Shown piece by piece: positions 9,136 to 17,185 of a DNA stretch of 64,000 bases (within the stretch, counting starts at the first letter, position 1; each line of letters opens with the position of its first letter). A program made the position numbers and the translations under genes. The DNA comes from Pelolinea submarina (GTDB lineage Bacteria > Chloroflexota > Anaerolineae > Anaerolineales > Anaerolineaceae), in contig NZ_AP018437.1 of the NCBI RefSeq assembly GCF_003966975.1, positions 3,455,888 through 3,519,887 of the forward strand, in the 5' to 3' direction. The notes below the pieces were generated by a model. That model was not told the origin of the DNA and ran no database searches. It was given only the letters and a program-made list of their open reading frames with translations.

Positions 9136-9753
9136 CTACTTTTTACCGGGTTTATCTTCGCCGGGTTCCGCATCCCGCTGCGCAAACAATCCCTGTAAAT
9201 AAGCGTCCGCGAAATAGTCAAAGCCGCCTTCCGAGAAAGGTGAATCCGCATCGGTCGTTGCTTTGTCCGACATGATATATCCAAAAAACAACCCGTTGAT
9301 GGCGCGGTAGAGCAGGTTCAGGTTGGCTTCCTTCAAGCCGGGTTCTTCGGATTGGACGATCTCAACAGTTTCCGCGACCTTGGTGAAGGTCTTTTCAAAA
9401 AGCGCCGGTAAATGCTTGCCGTTGAATTCAAGCATATCGATCAGGTGCAGGCGCATCAGCTCCGGTTTTTCATCCCACATCTCCAAGAGCAGGCTGGAAG
9501 CATTGCGGATATATTCCGGCATGTTGTTGCCTTTGGCGTTGCGCAGCGCATCCGGGATCTTGTACCAGGGATGATATTCTTCTAAAACAGCTTCAAAGAC
9601 GGATATCTTGCTGCTGAAATGGTTATACAGCGCGCCGGGCACCAAATTGATCTTTTCCGCAATCTGGCGCGTGGTAGTGGCATGAAATCCGTTCTGGATG
9701 AACAATTCGCATGCCGCCTCGATGATATCCTGTCTTGTATTTTCTCCACGCAT
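9136..9753 (-). CDS. TetR/AcrR-family transcriptional regulator
   Basis: A 205-residue TetR-type repressor. The N-terminal helix-turn-helix is clear (NTRQDIIEAACELFIQNGFH then TTRQIAEKINLVPGALYNHF, about residues 4-45), followed by a divergent ligand-binding helical domain and a charged C-terminus. It lies between the two PTS IIA genes, so a role in controlling one or both is plausible from position only. No clear Shine-Dalgarno sequence is seen before the ATG. Confidence 0.88.
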   Translation of the reverse strand: MRGENTRQDIIEAACELFIQNGFHATTTRQIAEKINLVPGALYNHFSSKISVFEAVLEEYHPWYKIPDALRNAKGNNMPEYIRNASSLLLEMWDEKPELMRLHLIDMLEFNGKHLPALFEKTFTKVAETVEIVQSEEPGLKEANLNLLYRAINGLFFGYIMSDKATTDADSPFSEGGFDYFADAYLQGLFAQRDAEPGEDKPGKK

Positions 9754-9885
9754 TATTTTTTCTCTGTTTTCGTTTACAGTAATATATAAATCTTATACTG
9801 TTAAGTTTACATTGGATTCTAAAATTGATAAATGGATTTGTCAACAAATCTCAAATTACGCACCTTTTCACTGAGGGGCAGACCA

Positions 9886-9914
9886 GAAAAAAGCTCGTGC
9901 TTTAGCGCACGAGC
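9886..9914 (-). terminator. intrinsic terminator after PTS IIA copy 2
   Basis: On the minus strand GCTCGTGC and GCACGAGC form an 8-bp stem with a 6-nt loop, followed by a run of six T. It lies 52 nt beyond the stop of the IIA gene at 9966. Confidence 0.8.
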
Positions 9915-9965
9915 CGCAGCAGCCAATTTATCCATCCATACTGCCAGTGATTAGATAAACGCCAA

Positions 9966-10301
9966 TCAGTCCTGCTTGCCCCCAAACTTTTGGATCATAC
10001 GGACCAGTTGTTTGGCCAAATTCAATTCCGTCATAGCGGCCATGAGCGTATCCTGGGCGTGGTTCATCAGTAATGAAATCTCAAGTTTTTCACCTCTGGC
10101 TTCCGATTGGATCACTTCGGTCTGTGTGCGGTGCGCAGCGCGCAATTCGTTTTCCGCCTGATCCATATACTCTCTGGCTGTTTCAAAATCTTCGTCATAA
10201 GCCGCGTTGAGGGCTTTCATTATCAGATTACGGGCGTTTCCCGCAAACACGATGACATTCGTAGCAATTTCAACCATGTTGAAATGGGTTGTTTTTTCCA
10301 T
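9966..10301 (-). CDS. PTS lactose/cellobiose-family EIIA (copy 2)
   Basis: A 111-residue EIIA of the lactose/chitobiose family, clearly homologous to the protein at 8720. The active-site stretch NHAQDTLM has His81 as the phospho-acceptor. It is downstream of the IIB and IIC genes on the same strand, about 120 nt after IIC, so it is the natural partner in a IIB-IIC-IIA operon for a beta-glucoside or chito-oligosaccharide. A weak AAGG lies 13 nt before the ATG. Confidence 0.9.
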   Translation of the reverse strand: MEKTTHFNMVEIATNVIVFAGNARNLIMKALNAAYDEDFETAREYMDQAENELRAAHRTQTEVIQSEARGEKLEISLLMNHAQDTLMAAMTELNLAKQLVRMIQKFGGKQD

Positions 10302-10421
10302 GAAAACAGATTAACCTTTCAAAATATGCGTGGATTCAGCTATCTGGTTCAAAAATGATTGCAGTTGACCAGGGATCTTGCTGACACGTTATTTTATTTC
10401 ATTATAAATAATTCTGAAGTT

Positions 10422-11681
10422 TTATTTTTCCCGAGCTTCTACCTGTCTGGCATGCAATCTCAAGAACGGCACCCAGATCAGCCCATCCAGGATGACCAGC
10501 ATTATGACCAGGATAACCGCTTTGGGATCTTCGGAAAGGATGAACGCGTTGATGAAGGCAGGGATGTGCATGGAGAGTGCCATTGACGAGGGGATTTTGA
10601 TCCAACCCAAGAACAGGACAAAATATGTGATGACATAGTTTATGATCGGCACAACAAAGAAGGGCAGGAAAAAAATTGGGTTGAGCATGATCGGCAGGCC
10701 AAATATCAGCGGTTCGTTGATATTAAGGAGACTGGGGAAGATTGCCAATTGCCCCAATTTCCGTTGATATTTATGTTTGGAGAACAGCAGCGCGAAATTC
10801 AATCCCAATGTGGATCCGGCGCCGCCCAGATCCAGCAAAAAAGTTGTAGCCAGGTTGTTGATCACAAACCCGTTGGCAATTGTGGGCGCCAGACCATGGG
10901 CCAGCAGCTCGGCGTTTTGTGCCGTGGCGGTCATATACATTGCAAGTACCGGTGTAAGTACAGAAAGGGGATGGATGCCGAAGTAGAATAACAAGGGGCT
11001 TAAAGCATTTATCAGTAAGCTGCCTCCAAAAGATGTAAAAACATGAACGACGGGGGTGAGCAGGGAACTGAAAAGGGTGTGCAGATCAATGTTGAGCAAT
11101 CCGGTAAAAGCCCAGGCGCCCAGCGTCACAGCAGTGCCGGCGATCAAATAATCAAACCAGGTTTTGATGATGTCCGGCAGCCCTTCGGCATTGATCACCC
11201 AGCCGCGTTTTTTAAAGAAATTCGAAACTTCGCCGGCCCACAAGCCCGAGACAATGGCGACAAAGATCCCATTGGCGCCGAAACGGCTGAACTCGACGCT
11301 GAAATAGGTAGTGCCGGCCGCGTCCACCACAAATTCCGGGCGCATAAAAATGAAGTAGGCAATTACCGCAAAGAAACCTACTGATTGCTTGTCGATCTTG
11401 TTATATTTGGCGTTGGATGAAGCAATGCTGTAAGCGAAGAACATCCCCACAATCCCAAAGACCAACACTTTGAGATCGGCCAGTTTTAAAGCAAAGGAAG
11501 TTTGGTTTAACCCGGGGATGGCAGAAATTATTATTGAAATGATGGTCAGAAAGGAACCGATGAGGAGAACGTTCACTCCCCCATTGATGCCCCCTGTGAT
11601 ACTTTTGATCAGCCGGTTGGCCGCATACTTATTGAGCGGATCGATAAAGTATTTTTCGTACCACAGTTTTTTTTCAACCAT
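10422..11681 (-). CDS. PTS lactose/cellobiose-family EIIC permease
   Basis: A membrane permease of about 419 residues with roughly ten hydrophobic segments, of the cellobiose/diacetylchitobiose IIC family. It moves the sugar through the membrane while IIB phosphorylates it. GGAGG lies 5 nt before the ATG at 11681, giving MVEKKLWYEKYF and an 8-nt overlap with the end of IIB. The family motif around FGIHPLSV and the NINEPLIFGLPIMLNP loop are visible; that Glu-containing loop carries conserved substrate-binding residues. Confidence 0.92.
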   Translation of the reverse strand: MVEKKLWYEKYFIDPLNKYAANRLIKSITGGINGGVNVLLIGSFLTIISIIISAIPGLNQTSFALKLADLKVLVFGIVGMFFAYSIASSNAKYNKIDKQSVGFFAVIAYFIFMRPEFVVDAAGTTYFSVEFSRFGANGIFVAIVSGLWAGEVSNFFKKRGWVINAEGLPDIIKTWFDYLIAGTAVTLGAWAFTGLLNIDLHTLFSSLLTPVVHVFTSFGGSLLINALSPLLFYFGIHPLSVLTPVLAMYMTATAQNAELLAHGLAPTIANGFVINNLATTFLLDLGGAGSTLGLNFALLFSKHKYQRKLGQLAIFPSLLNINEPLIFGLPIMLNPIFFLPFFVVPIINYVITYFVLFLGWIKIPSSMALSMHIPAFINAFILSEDPKAVILVIMLVILDGLIWVPFLRLHARQVEAREK

Positions 11682-11994
11682 CATTTCCTCCATCTTGTGA
11701 GTTAATGATAAAAACCCGTAAAGCTTCCCCATCCATACGGCCGTAGAGTTCCATGGGGAGAATGACCGGGGTGATCCCGTGCTGCGTGCAGGTTTCGCGG
11801 ATGTCTTCTATTTCGTACAAAACATTGGGGGCAACCAGAACGATATCCGTTTCGTCGATGTAATCCACAATTTCCATGGATGCCTTCGAAATGATGTGAA
11901 CACATTCGCCTTTATTCTTAAAAGCTTCCTTGATCTTCTTCACCACAAATGAGGAGGACATGCCGCCCTGGCAAACCAGTAATATATTCATCAT
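11674..11994 (-). CDS. PTS lactose/cellobiose-family EIIB
   Basis: A 106-residue IIB with a single Rossmann-like domain. The N-terminus MMNILLVCQGGMSSSF contains the phospho-cysteine loop (Cys8), which takes phosphate from IIA and transfers it to the sugar in IIC. It is the first gene of the IIB-IIC-IIA set and overlaps IIC by 8 nt. HPr and EI are not in the window. Confidence 0.92.
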   Translation of the reverse strand: MMNILLVCQGGMSSSFVVKKIKEAFKNKGECVHIISKASMEIVDYIDETDIVLVAPNVLYEIEDIRETCTQHGITPVILPMELYGRMDGEALRVFIINSQDGGNDG

Positions 11995-12190
11995 GCTAAC
12001 CTTTAAATTGAATTAAAAGAATTCACATATCCTTTCCTACGGGTGCAATGCTGACGTTGGCAATACGACACAGTTAAAAAGAGCGCTTGTTCATTTAATG
12101 AATACATGATTTTAGAATATAAACTAAAATCTGACAATTCTTTTTCTTCTATCTTAATCACACAAGTGAACACGCAAAAAATTGAAAAGA

Positions 12191-12196
12191 TATAAT
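12191..12196 (+). promoter_or_regulatory. -10 element of the corrinoid/methyltransferase operon
   Basis: TATAAT lies 21 nt before the ATG at 12218, with GGGAGGAA between them, so the predicted transcript has a leader of only about 15 nt that still carries a Shine-Dalgarno sequence. The -35 (about 12168-12173) is poor. Confidence 0.55.
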
Positions 12197-12217
12197 TCAC
12201 TTGGGAGGAACGCCAGT

Positions 12218-12883
12218 ATGAATGATGTGATCATTACCGCTATCCAACAAACCCTGATCGAAGGCAATGTCGAGACCGCCGAAACGGCCGCGCGCGCCGC
12301 CCTGGAAGCCGGGGTGGACGCGCAGACCATCCTCAACGAGGGCTTGATGCGCGGGGCGGACATCGTCGGGCAGCAATTCGAAGCCGGCGAGGTCTTCCTG
12401 CCGCAGTTGATGTTCACCGCGCGTGCCCTGAAGGCCGCCATGGCCATCATCACACCCGAACTGAAACGCCTGAGCGCGGAAAGCGGCATCAGCAGCAGCA
12501 AAGGGCGGGTGGTACTGGCCACCATCCAATCGGATATCCACGATATCGGCAAGAACATCGTCTCGACCATGCTGACCACTGGCGGGTTCGAGGTGATCGA
12601 CCTGGGCGTGGATGTGCCCATTAAACGCATCATCTCCACCGCGCTGGACGAAGGCGCCGACATTATCGGCTGTTCCGCCATGCTGACCACCTCAATGCCC
12701 TTCATGAGTGATCTGATCAAGACACTGGAAGCCATGGGGCAGCGCGAACGCTTCAAGGTGATGATCGGTGGGGCATCCGTCACACCAGCCTACGCCGAGC
12801 GCATCGGCGCAGACGGCACCGCCGCCAACGCCGTGCAGGCGCTGCAGCTGGCACGCCAATTCATGCAAAACGCTTTAGCCTAG
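12218..12883 (+). CDS. corrinoid (cobalamin-binding) methyl-carrier protein, MtmC/MtaC family
   Basis: A 221-residue corrinoid protein. An N-terminal helical cap (about 1-85) precedes the B12-binding domain, whose signature SDIHDIGKNIVSTML holds the lower-axial His ligand (DxHxxG). The later IIGCSAMLTT and VMIGGASVT segments complete the fold. It should carry a methyl group on cobalt between the methyltransferase at 12893 and a second enzyme. GGGAGGAA precedes the chosen ATG; the frame is open a little further upstream to a TTG. The next gene starts 9 nt later. No reductive activase (RamA) or second methyltransferase is nearby. Confidence 0.92.
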   Translation: MNDVIITAIQQTLIEGNVETAETAARAALEAGVDAQTILNEGLMRGADIVGQQFEAGEVFLPQLMFTARALKAAMAIITPELKRLSAESGISSSKGRVVLATIQSDIHDIGKNIVSTMLTTGGFEVIDLGVDVPIKRIISTALDEGADIIGCSAMLTTSMPFMSDLIKTLEAMGQRERFKVMIGGASVTPAYAERIGADGTAANAVQALQLARQFMQNALA

Positions 12884-12892
12884 GAAACCACC

Positions 12893-14266
12893 ATGGATTA
12901 TCTGGAAATCATCGACCGTTCCGACTCCGGCGAGTATATCTCCGAGGAGAATTGGGATTTGGAAAAAGTGGCTATGACCTGCATGCGGCTGGTCAGCCAG
13001 TACGACCTGAAATGGGACAGGCAAAATCTGGTGCCGGACGACCCGGCCCTGGCTGACCGCGTCTTTGCAGCCGGTCTGGCGCTGGCCGTCGAGATCGGCG
13101 CCTACAACCGCAGCAGTGAACGCATCCTGCGCTTCGAGCGCGACGAACTGGAAAGCGCGCTGCGTGACATGAAGCAGACCTTATCCATGGGCCAGGGCGC
13201 GGATGAACGCGTGCTGTTCGCGCGCCAGATTGAGGACAGCCGCCCGCCGCTGGTATGGGCCGGCAACCCGGGCGCGCCCCATCCGGAAGCACTGTTCCTA
13301 CCGGCTGTGGTGAGCTGGGCGCAGGAGCCGATTGTGGACCTGATCACCTGCGGCACGCTGGCCGAGGTGGACGGGCGCGAAGTGCGCACCGGCGAAGCGC
13401 TGGAGATCACCGCCACACGGCGCGAGCTGACTTACCTGCACCAGGCGCTGGCACACGTGGGCCGGCCAGGCATGGGTATGCTGGCGGCGCAGAGCAGCGT
13501 TTCGGAACTGGGCGACCTGGCGGCCGCTAACCCGGATTACCTGCGCACCTGCGACGCGCACCTGGTACCCATGCTGAACGAACTCAAGATCGACAACCGC
13601 AACATCGCCCGCGCGGTCAACTCCATCGAGTACGGCATGCGCAACGGCGGACTGTACTGCGCCATTTCCGGCGGCCTTGGCGGCGACGCGCCCGGCTGCG
13701 CGCTCATTTCGGTGGCCTCCATGATCCTGGGGCTTTTGACCAACCGCGCAGATTACCACATCCTGCATCCCATCCACATCCGTCACGTCGCCACCAGCAC
13801 ACGCGAGGTGCTGTGGGTGGAAAGCGTCGTACTGCAGGCCTTCGCGCGCAACGCGCCGGCCATCATTGTGACGGACGTTTATCCCAAGAGCGGTGCATTG
13901 ACGCGCGAACTGCTTTACGAAACGGCCGCCAACGCGCTGGCCATCACGGTCAGCGGCGGGCACCTGGAAGGCTGCGGTTCGGCCGACGGGCTGGTGCCGC
14001 ATGCCACCGGCCTGGAACCGCGCTTGATGGGCGAAGTCGGGCATGCCGCCTGCCGCCAGGGTGTGACCCGCGCGCAGGCCAACCAATGGATTCTACAATT
14101 GATGGAAAAATACGAGCACGTCTTCCGGATGCCGGAGGGCAACCCGGGCGCGCGTTTCGACCAGGCTTACGACCTGGAAACGCTCCAGCCCCTGCCGGAA
14201 TGGACGCGCATGTACGAGGAGGTCAAAACCGAATTAAAAGAAATGGGCCTGGATCTATCCGGGTAA
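12893..14266 (+). CDS. MtmB-type (monomethylamine) corrinoid methyltransferase homologue lacking pyrrolysine
   Basis: A 457-residue protein matching archaeal MtmB (458 aa) over its whole length. Shared landmarks are the N-terminal EENWDLEKV block, GRPGMG (190-195), LNELKID, the VHIR-like HPIHIRHVATSTRE block and MEAR-like LEPRLMGEVGHA. In Methanosarcina MtmB, as I recall it, GRPGMG is followed by Val then pyrrolysine (UAG). Here Met196 and Leu197 occupy those positions and Leu197 is CTG (13481-13483). The imine chemistry proposed for pyrrolysine is therefore impossible, so the substrate is probably not monomethylamine handled in the archaeal way. It is paired with its own corrinoid protein. 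The block looks more GC-rich than its neighbours. Confidence 0.88.
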   Translation: MDYLEIIDRSDSGEYISEENWDLEKVAMTCMRLVSQYDLKWDRQNLVPDDPALADRVFAAGLALAVEIGAYNRSSERILRFERDELESALRDMKQTLSMGQGADERVLFARQIEDSRPPLVWAGNPGAPHPEALFLPAVVSWAQEPIVDLITCGTLAEVDGREVRTGEALEITATRRELTYLHQALAHVGRPGMGMLAAQSSVSELGDLAAANPDYLRTCDAHLVPMLNELKIDNRNIARAVNSIEYGMRNGGLYCAISGGLGGDAPGCALISVASMILGLLTNRADYHILHPIHIRHVATSTREVLWVESVVLQAFARNAPAIIVTDVYPKSGALTRELLYETAANALAITVSGGHLEGCGSADGLVPHATGLEPRLMGEVGHAACRQGVTRAQANQWILQLMEKYEHVFRMPEGNPGARFDQAYDLETLQPLPEWTRMYEEVKTELKEMGLDLSG

Positions 14267-14277
14267 TTCGATTACGT

Positions 14278-14862
14278 CTATTGATATGCTTCCCAAACAC
14301 ATTCCCCAAAACGGAAGTCTTCAAACTGGGCCTTGAATGAGGATTGCAGCGGGCTGCAAGCATAAACACCGACCTGTATAGGGCCATCCGCCTTCACCAA
14401 ATGAAATATTCTCATTTGATGGAAGGTTTTGCCGTCCGCGGCACTTTCGATCAAAAAATCATTTTTCCTTCTGCTCAACCGGTAGGTCATTTGAATTTCC
14501 TGACCGCCCTTAATGTCCGCAGTTGCCCAATCTGAAAAACCCAAATTGGTTACCACACTGCCCAACTTCGAAATTTCAGCCGTCTCATATTCAACGGATG
14601 CTTTAAACCAATTTTCACTATCCAGATAAATAACAACCCCAGCCTGATCAAATAATTGACTGGGTGAATAGCGCGAGGCTACAGAAAATGTAAATTCCGG
14701 ACGATCTGCTTGCACTACACAAGCATGCGCATTATCATTTTGAAAACCATAATAAGTACGCTGCCAAAAATCGGTCCCCGGTTCAGTTTCAAAAATTAAG
14801 GCGTTCTCACCAAAAGAATGATTTTCCGGTTCATTGATCCAAAAGAATTTATTTAAATCCAT
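14278..14862 (-). CDS. DUF1349 domain protein (concanavalin-like fold)
   Basis: A 194-residue DUF1349 protein predicted to form a concanavalin-like beta-sandwich. Typical blocks are GTDFWQRTYYGF, DQAGVVIYLDSENWFKASVEYE and GVYACSPLQSSFKAQFEDF. The family is linked to carbohydrate binding, but no reaction is established. It lacks a signal peptide, so it is probably cytoplasmic. It lies beyond the terminator that follows yjbQ, so it is probably its own transcript or a read-through gene of the sugar operon. Its stop is only 11 nt from the end of the convergent mtmB-like gene. Confidence 0.85.
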   Translation of the reverse strand: MDLNKFFWINEPENHSFGENALIFETEPGTDFWQRTYYGFQNDNAHACVVQADRPEFTFSVASRYSPSQLFDQAGVVIYLDSENWFKASVEYETAEISKLGSVVTNLGFSDWATADIKGGQEIQMTYRLSRRKNDFLIESAADGKTFHQMRIFHLVKADGPIQVGVYACSPLQSSFKAQFEDFRFGECVWEAYQ

Positions 14863-15028
14863 ATCTCTCCCTTACAACAATGCACTTCGTGATGTCTAAA
14901 ATATTCTATACAGCTGGTGAATAAGATAACCTATTTTATTAGAAATGGCTATGTTCTTTACATAACTTTATCCATTTAACAATCCGGATCAACAGCGCCC
15001 GCATCGCGGGCGGTTCAGGGAACAATAA

Positions 15029-15073
15029 TTTAAATAAAATGGAGCCGGACCTCGATAACTGAGGTCCAGCCCC
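15029..15073 (-). terminator. intrinsic terminator of the sugar operon, after yjbQ
   Basis: On the minus strand GGGGCTGGACCTC pairs with GAGGTCCGGCTCC across a short loop, followed by an A/T-rich tail with ATTTTATTT. It ends the long operon that begins at 26653. Confidence 0.8.
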
Positions 15074-15091
15074 ATAGGAGTTAGCGAGACT

Positions 15092-15586
15092 TTATTCACC
15101 CACAATTTGGAAGTGAACGTTCCGTTCGCGCGCGCGCACCTGGTCGAAATCGGCAAAGTAAATGCGTCCGAATTCGCCCAGTTCGAGCTTGCCATCGATG
15201 ATCGGTATGGATTCCGAACGCCCCATGATGATGGACCGTAAGTGCGCGTCCGTGTTCAGGCTCCAGGACGGCAATTCATTGCGCCGGGTGGCATCCGCGA
15301 TGTGCATCGGGCCGGGGTGCAGGTATTGGCCCTCGGAAGTGCAGGTTGGAACGATCTTCGACAATACATTCAGCAAATCCTGCATCAGCGATTTGATCCC
15401 CCAGAAATTCTCGTCGTGGGCTTCTTCCTGCAGCATCACGCTGCAAGTGGTGTGCTGCGAGAAAACCACCAGGATGCCGTTCTTGACGCCGGATTTTTTG
15501 AGCGCTTCCTGCGCATCGTTGGTCACATCATGGAACGTCGGGACCAGATTGGATTGAACTTTAACTGCTTCGTGATAAACAGACAT
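15092..15586 (-). CDS. YjbQ/UPF0047-family protein
   Basis: A 164-residue protein of the YjbQ (UPF0047) family. Characteristic blocks are VVFSQHTTCSVMLQEE, HPGPMHIADATRRNELP, GRSESIPIIDGKLELGEFGRIYFADFD and the C-terminal RERNVHFQIVGE. Some members show weak thiamine-phosphate synthase activity, but the true role is unsettled. The conserved His residues suggest a metal or phosphate site. It is 25 nt after the TIM-like gene at the end of the sugar operon, so a role in phosphosugar handling is more likely here than thiamine synthesis. Confidence 0.88.
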   Translation of the reverse strand: MSVYHEAVKVQSNLVPTFHDVTNDAQEALKKSGVKNGILVVFSQHTTCSVMLQEEAHDENFWGIKSLMQDLLNVLSKIVPTCTSEGQYLHPGPMHIADATRRNELPSWSLNTDAHLRSIIMGRSESIPIIDGKLELGEFGRIYFADFDQVRARERNVHFQIVGE

Positions 15587-15611
15587 AATTAGACCTCGTT
15601 ATTATTTTGTA

Positions 15612-16316
15612 TTAATGGGTTTCATCCCAAGCCATACGCATGGCGCTGATCATTTCTTCCAGCATTTGGAAGGGATCGTCGGCCAGGATAATGCCGCTGG
15701 TGGATCCGCTGCCCTGGGCGCCGTGCCGGACGATATCGTAGATGTCCTTGCCATTTTTGATGCCGGCGCCGTGCAGCACCAGAATGTCCGGATCGACTCC
15801 CCATACCAACGCATTGGTCGCAGCGATTTCCAGCTGGGCCGCCTCATCGCGCACACCCACGCCGATCAAATTCGGCGATTCCGCCAGGACAATATTGGGC
15901 TTCATCCGGGCAATTTCCAACGCATCCTGGGGCGTATCCGCGCACACCATGGAAATCAGCCCGACCTCATCGGCGCGGGCGATGGTGCGTTCGATTTCCG
16001 CCATGCCAAGTTTCTTCTCGGCGTGATTGAGCAAGACACCCTGCGCCCCGGCTTCTTTGATCGCTTCCGGCAGCACCGTGCCGATGCCCCGCCCAACCGG
16101 GATGGCATCCATATGTTGGGCAAAGACCAGGAGGTCCTGCGTATTTTGCGCGATCAGGGGGATATCCACGCATTGGGGCGTGAAAATGATGCGCACGTCA
16201 TATTTCCGGCTCATGCGGTCGGCATGTTGGGCCAACTTTAAGGCCGCGGCTCCATACAGATAAGCCTTCGGGCCAATTTCAAAAAATGGCGGTTTGATCT
16301 TCAAACCAGAATACAT
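15612..16316 (-). CDS. triosephosphate isomerase-like protein (short archaeal-type TIM) of the sugar operon
   Basis: A 234-residue TIM-barrel of the short, archaeal type. The catalytic Lys (K17 in GPKAY), His (H98 in LLNHAEKK) and Glu (E146 in VLAESPNL) are present. Phosphate-binding loops HGAGIKNGKD and GSGSTSG are also present. However, the Asn two residues before the catalytic Lys in true TIMs is replaced by Gly15, and the loop-6 EP is ES. Operon TIM paralogues of this kind often isomerise other ketose or tetrose phosphates. The context (aldolase, kinase, isomerase) allows either DHAP/GAP or a tetrulose-phosphate as substrate. Confidence 0.82.
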   Translation of the reverse strand: MYSGLKIKPPFFEIGPKAYLYGAAALKLAQHADRMSRKYDVRIIFTPQCVDIPLIAQNTQDLLVFAQHMDAIPVGRGIGTVLPEAIKEAGAQGVLLNHAEKKLGMAEIERTIARADEVGLISMVCADTPQDALEIARMKPNIVLAESPNLIGVGVRDEAAQLEIAATNALVWGVDPDILVLHGAGIKNGKDIYDIVRHGAQGSGSTSGIILADDPFQMLEEMISAMRMAWDETH

Positions 16317-16358
16317 GACTTAACCTATTCAGTATTTAATTCATTACTATGACAGAAG

Positions 16359-17147
16359 TTAAACCAGGACTACCTCGACGCCCATATCGCGGATGGCGCT
16401 GACCAGGTCGGCCGGTGCTTCGTTATCCGTGATGATGGTGTCATAGCTGGCCAAAGGCTTGACCGGCACAAATCCCATGCGTCCGAACTTTGAGCTGTCG
16501 GTCACCAATACGGTCCTGCGGGCGTGGTCGGCCATCATGCGGTCGACCTCGGCCATCAGAATGTTGGCCGTGGTCGCGCCGCCTTCCAAAGTCAAGCCAT
16601 CGGTCCCCAGGAACGCAATATCAGCAGTCAGTTCATTCAATTGGTTCAAGGTCTGGGGACCTACAGTAGCCTGATAATCCGGCAGGTAGATGCCGCCCAA
16701 TACGGTGACGTTAGGAGAAGGCCAGGTGAGGACTTCGTGCGACACCGGCATGGAGTTGGTGACCATGTTGATCATATTGCTCACGCGCAAAGAGTGCGGC
16801 ATGTTGCGAATAACCTGTAAAGTAGTTGTGCCGGAATCCAGCAGGATGATGTTGCCCTGCTTGATGAGGCTGGCAGCCACCCGCCCGATGCGTTCCTTGG
16901 CGTGAATGTGCAGCTTTTCCTTCTCATCGAACGAATCCGTGCGCAGGTTGCCGGGAATCGGTACCGCGCCGCCGTGGACACGTTTCAGCCTTTGGTTTTC
17001 TTCCAAAATCGTTAAATCGCGGCGGATGGAAACCTCAGATACGTCAAACATTTCCACCAGGTCCGATACAAATACCTGACCGTTTTCAATTACCATTTGG
17101 GCGATTTGTGAGCGCCGTTCAGCTGTACTTATCGTATTCATTTCCAT
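16359..17147 (-). CDS. DeoR/GlpR-family transcriptional regulator of the sugar operon
   Basis: A protein of about 262 residues. The N-terminal DeoR helix-turn-helix (AERRSQIAQMVIENGQVFVSDLVEMFDVSEVSIRRDLTILEE) is followed by a DeoRC sugar-phosphate-sensing domain with IGRVAASLI, ILLDSGTTTLQVIRNM and ATTANILMAEVDRMM. Such repressors usually respond to a phosphorylated pathway intermediate. I take the ATG at 17147; an in-frame TTG at 17174 and an ATG at 17141 are alternatives because no site has a strong ribosome binding sequence. It lies within the operon it probably controls. Confidence 0.9.
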   Translation of the reverse strand: MEMNTISTAERRSQIAQMVIENGQVFVSDLVEMFDVSEVSIRRDLTILEENQRLKRVHGGAVPIPGNLRTDSFDEKEKLHIHAKERIGRVAASLIKQGNIILLDSGTTTLQVIRNMPHSLRVSNMINMVTNSMPVSHEVLTWPSPNVTVLGGIYLPDYQATVGPQTLNQLNELTADIAFLGTDGLTLEGGATTANILMAEVDRMMADHARRTVLVTDSSKFGRMGFVPVKPLASYDTIITDNEAPADLVSAIRDMGVEVVLV

Positions 17148-17185
17148 CACCACGATTTTTATAATTTCACGCAAGCATTGAAAGG

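Noticed and set aside
13298..14086. Long minus-strand frame opposite the mtmB-like gene
   Set aside because: GC-rich antisense shadow; the plus-strand gene has full family similarity.
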